Source: Actinomycetes bacterium (lineage in GTDB: Bacteria; Actinomycetota; Actinomycetes; Actinomycetales; Cellulomonadaceae). Taken from it: DNA of 9,410 nt. A model generated the notes under the pieces. The model had not been told where the DNA came from. It made no database searches and saw nothing but the letters and a program-made list of their open reading frames with translations. The stretch's first letter is position 1. The number at the start of each line of letters is the position of its first letter. The translations under genes and the position numbers were made by a program. This document shows positions 1 to 5,096 of this stretch, in pieces. The stretch lies in NCBI GenBank assembly GCA_023432565.1, contig JAEYUL010000184.1, forward strand, positions 1 to 9,410. Direction: 5' to 3'.

Positions 1-61
1 TCTTGATGCTCTCGGCGTCCGCTACCGACGAACCGCCGTACTTCTGCACGACAAGTGCCAC
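1..61 (-). CDS. lysC: Aspartate kinase, N-terminal 20 codons (partial, runs off the left edge)
   Basis: The minus strand from a GTG at 61-59 reads (M)ALVVQKYGGSSVADAESIK. This is the characteristic aspartokinase N-terminus, with the KYGGSSV nucleotide-binding motif. The enzyme phosphorylates L-aspartate, the first step toward lysine, threonine, methionine and diaminopimelate. The GTG start is supported by a GGAG Shine-Dalgarno sequence at 69-72, 7 nt upstream, and by the family habit of beginning within a few residues of VQKYGGSS. The rest of the gene lies outside the window. In many actinobacteria lysC follows recR and DUF5063; here the accessory block 205-7213 intervenes. Identification is firm despite the short length because the motif is nearly invariant. 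Confidence 0.85.
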   Translation of the reverse strand, partial: MALVVQKYGGSSVADAESIK

Positions 62-130
62 GTGCCTGCTCCATCTGTCGCCGGTCGCCGTCTGTCTCAA
101 CGGCCCGCCGGGTCCTGTGTGGTCGCAGGG

Positions 131-156
131 ATCGTAGTCACGTCCGCGCTGCGGAC
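131..156 (-). promoter_or_regulatory. Putative lysC promoter: -10 box with overlapping inverted repeat
   Basis: On the minus strand, TACGAT (131-136) matches the actinobacterial -10 consensus TANNNT and sits about 70 nt before the lysC GTG. A perfect inverted repeat, GTCCGC-(3 nt)-GCGGAC, at 142-156 falls in the spacer between this -10 box and any -35 box. That is where a repressor or other regulator could bind. No convincing TTGACA-like -35 box is visible. The box is seen in the sequence; its promoter function is inferred. Confidence 0.4.
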
Positions 157-175
157 GCCAGGGGTTTCAGCATGC

Positions 176-206
176 GAGCGCGCCCGAGCGCCGCGCCGCC
201 GCGCTC
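176..206 (-). terminator. Weak stem-loop after the DUF4395 gene
   Basis: GAGCGCG (176-182) and CGCGCTC (200-206) are inverted repeats that would fold over a GC-rich 17-nt loop at the stop codon of the DUF4395 gene. An alternative 3' arm, GCGCTC, lies inside the loop. No U-tract follows on the minus strand. It could stop transcription before lysC, but in DNA this GC-rich such a repeat may be chance. Confidence 0.25.
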
Positions 207-675
207 AGGACGAGCGAGCGCGCACGCGGACGCCCAGCAGGTACAGCTCGCAGCCGAGGCACAGCCCGAAGACCGCGTTCAGGAACGCCGCGACCAGCGC
301 GAACGCCGCCGCCACCGGCACCGCCCACGCGAGCCCGACGAGCCCGCCGACGACGCCGAGCCCGGTGATCACGAGGCCGACGAGCTGCGCGAACGTCGGA
401 GGCCGAGGGTCCTCGAGCTCGCTCGGCGCGGCGATGCGGGGACGCACGACCGTGCGGAACAGCCAGCCCTGCCAGGTCGCCGACGGCCCACCGACCGCCC
501 CGAGGGCGAAGCTCGCGGCGATCACGGCGAGCAGGACCGTCGCCGCCGATCCGCTCGGCAGCAGCACGGCGACGAGCAGCACGCCGTTGACGCCGGCACC
601 GAACCGCGGCCCACGCGGGTCGATGCCCGTCGGTGCGGTGCGGTCGGCGGCGACCTGGGTCTCGGGGACGGTCAT
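205..675 (-). CDS. DUF4395 family integral membrane protein
   Basis: The protein has 156 aa from the ATG at 675. That start is preferred because AAGGAG (682-687) lies 6 nt upstream; a TTG 15 nt further up is the alternative. Visible family marks are IDPRGPRFGAGVN near residues 18-30, PPTFAQLVG near 92-100, and the C-terminal GLCLGCELYLLGVR (137-150), whose CLGC gives a conserved cysteine pair (C139, C142). Hydrophobic segments at about 31-40, 46-62, 99-118 and 120-138 indicate an inner-membrane protein. DUF4395 genes are often found beside thioredoxin-like or sulfurtransferase genes. Here the gene follows a membrane-anchored thioredoxin by 118 nt on the same strand, which suggests a shared role in extracytoplasmic thiol redox chemistry. 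The biochemical role of the family is not established to my knowledge, so the redox role is inference. Confidence 0.85.
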   Translation of the reverse strand: MTVPETQVAADRTAPTGIDPRGPRFGAGVNGVLLVAVLLPSGSAATVLLAVIAASFALGAVGGPSATWQGWLFRTVVRPRIAAPSELEDPRPPTFAQLVGLVITGLGVVGGLVGLAWAVPVAAAFALVAAFLNAVFGLCLGCELYLLGVRVRARSS

Positions 676-693
676 GGGGAGCTCCTTCAAGGT

Positions 694-703
694 GGGGGGG
701 GGG
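694..703. repeat. Homopolymeric G10 tract (C10 on the coding strand) in the trx-DUF4395 gap
   Basis: Ten consecutive G occur on the plus strand, 6 nt beyond the Shine-Dalgarno sequence of the DUF4395 gene, so the mRNA carries a C10 run just before the ribosome binding site. A tract this long is prone to length change by polymerase slippage and to sequencing error. It lies outside codons, so any length change would alter leader spacing rather than a reading frame. Confidence 0.85.
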
Positions 704-793
704 AAGGGTGCTGCGCGTCGGGGGGCAGCGGGGGACCGAGGCGGCGGCGGGGACGCACCGCGGGGCGGGTCGGCGCGACGAGCGCGCGAGGGC

Positions 794-1282
794 TCAGCGA
801 GCCGGCGCCACGTCCGGACAGGACTCCAGCGCGGTGAGCGCCTGGCGGCGGTCCGTACCGCCGGACATCCGGCCGACGACCGTGCCGTCGTGAGCGAGCA
901 CGAGGGTCGTCGGCGTGCGCATCACGGAGAACCGCCGCACCAAATCCAGGTGCTCCGCGGCGTCCAGCTCGACGTGCACGACCCCGGGGTGCTCGGCCGC
1001 GACCGCCATGAGCACCCGGCGGGTGCTGGCGCACGCCGAGCACACCTCGGCGGAGAGCTGCACGAACGTCGCGCGCGCACCCCGCTGGACGCCCAGCTCC
1101 TCGCTCGTCAGGACCGCGTCGCCGGACGTGGCCGCGGCAACGGCGTCGTGACCAGGGCTGGGAGCCGCTGGCGCGGCCGGTGCGTGCGTCGCCGCACGGA
1201 AGCGCCCGTTGCGCACCTGCCACCAGCGGCCGAGGGCAGCGGCGACGAGCAGGAGCGCGCTCACGAGCACGATCTTCGTCAT
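794..1282 (-). CDS. Membrane-anchored thioredoxin-family protein
   Basis: The protein has 162 aa from the ATG at 1282, chosen over the adjacent GTG at 1285 because AGGAGG ends 5 nt before it. An N-terminal hydrophobic anchor (about 4-18) is followed by an Ala/Pro-rich linker (about 30-50) and a thioredoxin fold from about 65. The redox motif is C81-S-A-C84 in the context LSAEVCSAC, in place of the classical WCGPC. The cis-proline is P124 in MRTPTTLVL, and a C-terminal beta strand follows (VVGRMSGG). The expected topology places the catalytic domain outside the membrane. It would act as a thiol-disulfide oxidoreductase, and which partner it reduces or oxidises cannot be read from the sequence. 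It is the first gene of a probable two-gene unit with the DUF4395 gene. A further cysteine, C155, lies near the C-terminus. Confidence 0.85.
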   Translation of the reverse strand: MTKIVLVSALLLVAAALGRWWQVRNGRFRAATHAPAAPAAPSPGHDAVAAATSGDAVLTSEELGVQRGARATFVQLSAEVCSACASTRRVLMAVAAEHPGVVHVELDAAEHLDLVRRFSVMRTPTTLVLAHDGTVVGRMSGGTDRRQALTALESCPDVAPAR

Positions 1283-1285
1283 CAC

Positions 1286-1414
1286 ACCCTCCTGGTCTCC
1301 CGGCAGGACACGTTAACCCGAGCGATGTGGTGCGGGTAACCGGCGTCTCACGTCCTGCGTCGGGAAGGCATCCTGCGCCTGGAGCGCGACGTCGTGCTGC
1401 CCTACTCGAACTGA
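1286..1414 (+). pseudogene. Possible remnant of a Crp/Fnr-type regulator C-terminus
   Basis: The plus strand before the TGA at 1412-1414 reads HVLRREGILRLERDVVLPYSN, which resembles the end of a Crp/Fnr winged helix (recognition-helix end, then 'eGlirler' wing). Upstream, the next frame reads SDVVRVTGVSR around 1318-1350, resembling the first helices of the same HTH. The two pieces are in different frames, and the frame of the wing has a TAA at 1337-1339. No start codon or sensor domain remains. The segment lies between the thioredoxin gene start and the permease 3' end, overlapping the latter by 13 nt. It may be a gene tail cut off by insertion or deletion. The resemblance is short and could be chance in GC-rich DNA. 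Confidence 0.3.
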
Positions 1415-2649
1415 CGGTCCAGCTTGAGCAGCGTGAGGACCGGCCTGTTGACGTGCCTCGGAACGTGAACCAGGCACATGATCGCGAGCACGACACCGGC
1501 CACCAGGGCGACGAGGCCGAGGTCGACCGCCAGCAGCCACGGGCGACCGGAGTACTGCACGACTGCCGCCGCGACCGCGAGCACCGCGGCGGGCGTGACT
1601 GCCCGAACGACCATGCTCGCCAGCCGGATCCGGTAGACGCGCCTCACGCGTGCGGCGGTGTAGCCGATGTGGCGCAGGATCCCCATGTCGCGGTGCGCGA
1701 GCGTGAGGTACGACTGCAGGTTCGTGAAGGTCAGGACCAAGCACAGCGCGAAGGCGGCGGCCATCAGGCCCACGCCCGTGGTGATCCCGCCCGAGATCGT
1801 CCCCGCGAGGTCGTCGAACGCGCGCAGCGTGTACGACGTGCTGTAGCCGGCCTGCTCGAGGGCACGCCCCACCCGGTCGACGTCGCTCAGGTCGTCCACG
1901 TGCACGTAGACAGCGGCGACCGCCTCGAACCCGTAGGCGTTCGTGCCCTCGTCGTGCTCCTGACGGAAGGTCTGCCAGTCGACCCCGTCACCGACGATCG
2001 CGACGAGCCGGGCGAACGTCGCCTCGTTGACGAACAGCCTTGCAGGGTCGAGCGTCTCGAAGACCGCCACGGGCGCGTCCGACGCGAGGGGTTCGATGTC
2101 GAGCCGGACCGTCTCGAGCCGGTCGCTCGACATGCCGCCGTCCTCGGCCTGCACGACGGGCACCTCCAGCTGGGCTCGCGCCAGAGCCTGGCTGCCGCCC
2201 GCCGCCACCCCGTCCGGCAGCGACTGCCGGGCCAGGAGCGTGGCGCCACCTGCGCCGAGCCCGTCGACGAAGTACGTCATCCCGTCCGACGCCGTCAGGC
2301 CGAACGGGATCCGATACCGCCCGACCGCGTGCGTGCCGCCCTTCGCGGCCGCGTCTGCCACCTGGGCGACGCGATCGACATCCGCGAAGCGCAGTGCACC
2401 CGTGCCGGTCGCGGCCTGCCCCGTGCGGAACGTCGCCTCCACGTAGTGCACGTTCGCGTTCGCGGTGACGTTGTCGACGACCGATCCGTACTGCTGCTGC
2501 AGCTGTGTCAGCATCGCCACGACGAGCACGAGTGTGCCTGCCAGCGCGAACGTCGCATACCGCAGGTGCTTGGACGCGCGACCGGTCACGAGGCGCGAGA
2601 CTGCGCGGTCGTCGATCGAGTCGTCGACGGTCACGGGGGCCTCAGGCAC
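1402..2649 (-). CDS. ABC transporter permease, MacB/FtsX-like
   Basis: The protein has 415 aa. One N-terminal membrane helix (about 31-49) is followed by a large extracytoplasmic domain (about 50-282) resembling a MacB-type periplasmic region. Three helices follow (about 286-310, 346-367 and 370-396). Between helices 2 and 3, AHRDMGILRHIGYTAARVRRVY (318-339) matches the cytoplasmic coupling segment of FtsX/MacB permeases ('R..eigilralG'). This four-helix mechanotransmission fold does not pump through a central channel like ABC-2 exporters; family members move lipoproteins, peptides or drugs, or transmit signals. The GTG start overlaps the stop of the ATPase gene by 8 nt, indicating translational coupling to its energising subunit. 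A GTG five codons further in (VTVDDS) is an alternative start. The gene is last in the cassette, so it and the ATPase probably act on the upstream secreted protein or lipoprotein. The substrate is unknown. Confidence 0.85.
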   Translation of the reverse strand: MPEAPVTVDDSIDDRAVSRLVTGRASKHLRYATFALAGTLVLVVAMLTQLQQQYGSVVDNVTANANVHYVEATFRTGQAATGTGALRFADVDRVAQVADAAAKGGTHAVGRYRIPFGLTASDGMTYFVDGLGAGGATLLARQSLPDGVAAGGSQALARAQLEVPVVQAEDGGMSSDRLETVRLDIEPLASDAPVAVFETLDPARLFVNEATFARLVAIVGDGVDWQTFRQEHDEGTNAYGFEAVAAVYVHVDDLSDVDRVGRALEQAGYSTSYTLRAFDDLAGTISGGITTGVGLMAAAFALCLVLTFTNLQSYLTLAHRDMGILRHIGYTAARVRRVYRIRLASMVVRAVTPAAVLAVAAAVVQYSGRPWLLAVDLGLVALVAGVVLAIMCLVHVPRHVNRPVLTLLKLDRQFE

Positions 2650-3295
2650 GGCTCAGCTCTCCGCTCTCGAGCACGAGTCGCTCGACGTCGCCTATCTCGT
2701 CCGCGAGGCGCTCGTCGTGGCTCACGATCACGCAGGTGACCTGAGCGAACACCTCCGCGAGGAGCTGGGCCACCTCGCCGCGGGTCTGGGGGTCGAGTGA
2801 CGCCGTCGGCTCGTCGAGGAGCACGAGCCCTGGTGAGCCCGCCAGCACGGTGGCCAGCTGCACCCGCTGTCGTTCTCCGCCCGAGAGCACCGAGACGCGC
2901 TCGTCGCCGCGCCGAGCCATGCCCACCGCCTCCAGGCAGCGACGGACCGCGCCTGCGACCTCGTCCCGCGACGAGTGGACGGCTGCCCGCAGCAGGACGT
3001 TCTCCCAGGCTGTGAGGCCCGAGAAGAGGATGTCGTCCTGGAACAGGTAGCCCACCGGCCCCGTGACGCGGGCAGCCCCCTCGTCCGGCTCAAGGTATCC
3101 AGCGAGGAGGTTGAGCAGGGTGGTCTTGCCGGCCCCGCTGCGGCCGGACACGACATACGTGACGCCCGCGGTGAACTCGAACGTCACACGGTCGAGAACC
3201 GGGACGGCCCCCCAGCGCTTCGTCACGGCGTCGAGTGCGGCACCGGGAGCGCCAGCCGAGTCGTGCCGGACGTCCGGCACAGCGTTCGCCGTCAC
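2642..3295 (-). CDS. ABC transporter ATP-binding protein (MacB/LolD-like subfamily)
   Basis: The protein has 217 aa and a complete nucleotide-binding domain: Walker A GRSGAGKT (51-58), Q-loop Q86 in LFQDDILF, signature LSGGERQR (137-144), Walker B LVLLDE with catalytic E162, D-loop SLD (166-168) and switch H193 in VIVSHDE. Size and motif style fit the LolD/MacB/FtsE-type ATPases that pair with FtsX-like permeases, matching its downstream neighbour. The GTG start overlaps the lipoprotein stop as GTGA (3292-3295), so translation is probably coupled to the lipoprotein gene. All catalytic residues are present, so an active ATPase is expected. It probably drives the permease encoded at 1402-2649 on the cytoplasmic face of the membrane. 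Confidence 0.93.
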   Translation of the reverse strand: MTANAVPDVRHDSAGAPGAALDAVTKRWGAVPVLDRVTFEFTAGVTYVVSGRSGAGKTTLLNLLAGYLEPDEGAARVTGPVGYLFQDDILFSGLTAWENVLLRAAVHSSRDEVAGAVRRCLEAVGMARRGDERVSVLSGGERQRVQLATVLAGSPGLVLLDEPTASLDPQTRGEVAQLLAEVFAQVTCVIVSHDERLADEIGDVERLVLESGELSRA

Positions 3296-4221
3296 GCGTC
3301 CCCCTGGGCGAGGTCGATCTCCTGCACCCCGTGCCGCGTGTACGCGACCAGGGTCTCACCGTCGAGCGAGAAGCCGACGACGCTCGCGGCCCGCCCGAGC
3401 TCCGTGCCCGTCGTCGCGTCCGACACCGAGAGCACGAGGTCGGCGCCCTCGGTCGTGATCTTCGCCAGCACGGCAGGCTCGTCGTGGAACCAGCACAGGC
3501 TCGCGCAGCGGTAGTCACGAGGGCCGCCGACGATGGTCGTGCCGTCCGAGACGAGCAGCTGGCCGTCGAGTGCATACAGCTCACCCGACGCGAGTCCGCT
3601 GCGCTCCCGCACCGGCGACGCGTCCGGGTCGTCGGCCGGCAGGCTGAAGACCGCGTGCTCGTCCTTCGCCGCGTCGTACACGGAGTAGTAGAGCGTGGTA
3701 CCGACCAGGACGCCCTTGTCGACGAGCCCGTCCTGCCCGGCGAACGTCGCGTACGTCTGCCAGGACCCGTCCGCCTCGAGCCGGACGATCCGCCGGCCGG
3801 ACTCGACCCCCGGCGCGCTGTACGAGTACACGACGAAGAATGCACGGATGCCGTCCGTCGCGAGAGGAAAGACCGCCTCGTCGCTCCCGACCGTGGCGAT
3901 CTCGCGCACACTCGTGCTGCTGACCTCGAGCACCTTGAAGCCCAGGTCGGCGGAGCTCCCCGCCGTGTAGAGCGCGCTGGGCGTGCCGAAGGCGTAGTAG
4001 AAGAAGTCATCCCCGCTGCTCATGGCGACGACCTGGCCGTTCTGCGGGTCGTACGCCGTGAGCTGCTGCTCCCACGGTGCGTACACGTAGATCTCCGCAC
4101 CGGTGCGGGGCGGCACCACGACGGCTGCCGAGGCAGCCTGTTGATCCGGCGCGCACGAGGCGACGAGCGCGACGCTGATGAGAACCGCGCACAGAGCGCG
4201 CACCCTCGTGGAACACGACAT
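3292..4221 (-). CDS. Predicted surface lipoprotein, beta-rich, unknown family
   Basis: The protein has 309 aa. The N-terminus has a short basic region, a hydrophobic core (about 9-21) and a lipobox V-A-S-C23, predicting lipid modification at C23 and display on the outer face of the membrane. The mature part is rich in short beta-strand patterns with repeated turns (YDPQNGQVV, LEADGSWQTY, VLVGTTLYYSVYD, LYALDGQLLVSDGTTI, VVGFSLDGETLVAYT), as in beta-propeller or sensor-like domains. No blade motif is clear enough to name. A cysteine pair, C239 and C243 (RCASLC), could form a disulfide. The ATG has AGGGGGAG 8 nt upstream. The 3' end overlaps the ATPase gene by 4 nt, so it belongs to the transporter operon. 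Possible roles are a substrate-binding or delivery partner, or self-protection against the secreted product. I do not recognise the family. Confidence 0.8.
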   Translation of the reverse strand: MSCSTRVRALCAVLISVALVASCAPDQQAASAAVVVPPRTGAEIYVYAPWEQQLTAYDPQNGQVVAMSSGDDFFYYAFGTPSALYTAGSSADLGFKVLEVSSTSVREIATVGSDEAVFPLATDGIRAFFVVYSYSAPGVESGRRIVRLEADGSWQTYATFAGQDGLVDKGVLVGTTLYYSVYDAAKDEHAVFSLPADDPDASPVRERSGLASGELYALDGQLLVSDGTTIVGGPRDYRCASLCWFHDEPAVLAKITTEGADLVLSVSDATTGTELGRAASVVGFSLDGETLVAYTRHGVQEIDLAQGDA

Positions 4222-4241
4222 CCAGCTGACTCCCCCTGGTG

Positions 4242-4276
4242 CGCCGCCCGAGGCGCTTTCCGCGCCTCGGGCGGCG
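4242..4276 (-). terminator. Perfect 15-bp hairpin between the secreted-protein and lipoprotein genes
   Basis: Arms at 4242-4256 and 4262-4276 are perfectly complementary over 15 bp (mostly G/C) with a 5-nt loop (GGAAA in the minus-strand RNA). It lies 35 nt past the stop of the secreted-protein gene and 20 nt before the lipoprotein ATG, close to that gene's ribosome binding site. No U-run follows in the transcript, so it may be a partial terminator, or a 3' structure that stabilises the upstream message. Either would make the first gene more abundant than the three genes after it. Confidence 0.65.
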
Positions 4277-4311
4277 TTCTGATGGTCAGGCCCACACGCG
4301 ACGCGCGGCCG

Positions 4312-4821
4312 TCAGACCGACGCGGTCGCCTCCTTGGGCTGTGCGTAGCCCTTGGTGTACACGCGCGCGACGTTCTTGCCCCAGATGGAGCCCGACTGGT
4401 AGTACTTCGACGGCGCTGCGACAGCGGTCGACCGCCAGCTCGACGACTTCGACCCGTTCGTGTTCGTCCAGTACGCCGTCACGTCCCCACACGTCCAGCT
4501 CGAACCCGAGCCGACCGTGAAGCCGTCGGCCGAGACGCCGATCGTGAACGACGAGCTGTTCTGCATGCAGGCACCGAGCGTCCATTTCGTCCGGATGGAC
4601 GTCACCGTCTGGCTGCCGCTGTACACCGCGGAGACCTGGTAGTCCCAGCGGTACGTGTTCCCGCTCGACGACGTCGAGCCACGCCAGATGTTCGACGTGA
4701 TGGTGCCCCCACCGGGGACACTCTCCACGGTGTCGTCACTCACCGCCTGCGCCGACAAGGCCGACCCGAGCACGAGCCCGAGCGACACGACGCCGATACC
4801 GACCAACCTCTTCACTCTCAC
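4312..4821 (-). CDS. Small secreted protein of unknown function, first gene of the ABC cassette
   Basis: The protein has 169 aa. A typical Sec signal peptide is visible: basic MRVKR, hydrophobic core about 6-22, and an A24-Q-A26 cleavage site before V27. The mature protein of about 143 aa is rich in Ser, Thr, Gly, Tyr and Trp, with alternating polar/aromatic beta patterns (TYRWDYQVSAVYSG, SFTIGVSADGFTVGSGSSW) and exactly two cysteines, C85 and C111, that could form one disulfide. A GTG at 4821 is given; a second GTG two codons on (4815, MKRLVG) is equally possible, because GGAG lies 4 nt before the first and 10 nt before the second. It is transcribed toward a lipoprotein and ABC transporter, with a strong hairpin after it. 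It could be a bacteriocin-like or wall-associated protein. It does not clearly match lactococcin 972 or any family I know. Confidence 0.82.
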   Translation of the reverse strand: MRVKRLVGIGVVSLGLVLGSALSAQAVSDDTVESVPGGGTITSNIWRGSTSSSGNTYRWDYQVSAVYSGSQTVTSIRTKWTLGACMQNSSSFTIGVSADGFTVGSGSSWTCGDVTAYWTNTNGSKSSSWRSTAVAAPSKYYQSGSIWGKNVARVYTKGYAQPKEATASV

Positions 4822-5096
4822 GATTCTCCGATCCCATTCACGATGACCCGGAACTCCCCCTGCGCGCGAGCAGTGACCGCCTACCTGGGCGATCGGCCCG
4901 TGGATCGGCGTGCCGTCCGTGACACTAGGGCCGCATGGGCTCGACGCGCAGGCGTTCGGGGGTCAGATCTGCGACACGCCGCGCAGCAGCGCACGACACG
5001 CCCAGCCCCGTGTCCACCTGGGGTCTGTGCTCCCCCGGGACATGTCCGCCCGCGGGACGACTCCGCGGCGAGCGCCGCGCGTCTAGCGTCGGCACC
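4822..5096. promoter_or_regulatory. Divergent intergenic region between the two ABC systems
   Basis: This 275-nt gap must hold the promoters of both the minus-strand secreted-protein cassette and the plus-strand ABC-2 pair. For the cassette, the only -10-like hexamer I see is TAGTGT on the minus strand (4922-4927), without a clear -35 box. This would leave a leader of about 95 nt. A direct repeat GATCGGC lies at 4891-4897 and 4903-4909. GGACATGTCC at 5038-5047 is a perfect 10-bp palindrome, a possible operator. No gene is supported here. Confidence 0.4.
5084..5089 (+). promoter_or_regulatory. -10 box placed for a leaderless ABC-2 operon transcript
   Basis: TAGCGT fits TANNNT and is followed by only 7 nt before the A of the ATG at 5097. 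That spacing puts the transcription start at or next to the start codon. No Shine-Dalgarno sequence precedes the ATG, which agrees with a leaderless message, common in actinobacteria. No clear -35 hexamer is visible. Confidence 0.5.

Noticed and set aside
55..1339. Long plus-strand frames across the lysC to thioredoxin region
   Set aside because: They are antisense to DUF4395 and the thioredoxin, both recognisable by conserved motifs. The plus translations are low-complexity Arg/Ala/Pro.
1312..1340. GTTAACCC...GGGTAAC imperfect inverted repeat upstream of the thioredoxin gene
   Set aside because: It has a one-base gap in a short arm and no placement against a recognisable promoter; too weak to call an operator.
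1180..2739. 519-codon plus-strand open frame
   Set aside because: It runs antisense to the thioredoxin, permease and ATPase genes. Its translation is Arg/His/Asp-rich with no domain, and the minus-strand frames carry clear ABC motifs. It is a GC-bias shadow.
4312..4821. Calling the secreted protein a lactococcin 972 family bacteriocin
   Set aside because: The resemblance is confined to a few residues, the protein is longer, and the partner permease is a four-helix MacB-like protein, not the large multi-helix membrane protein usual in those loci.
4935..5096. Upstream in-frame extension of the ABC-2 ATPase
   Set aside because: The extra 54 residues are Arg-rich with no family similarity. The ATG at 5097 with the nearby -10 box is the better start.
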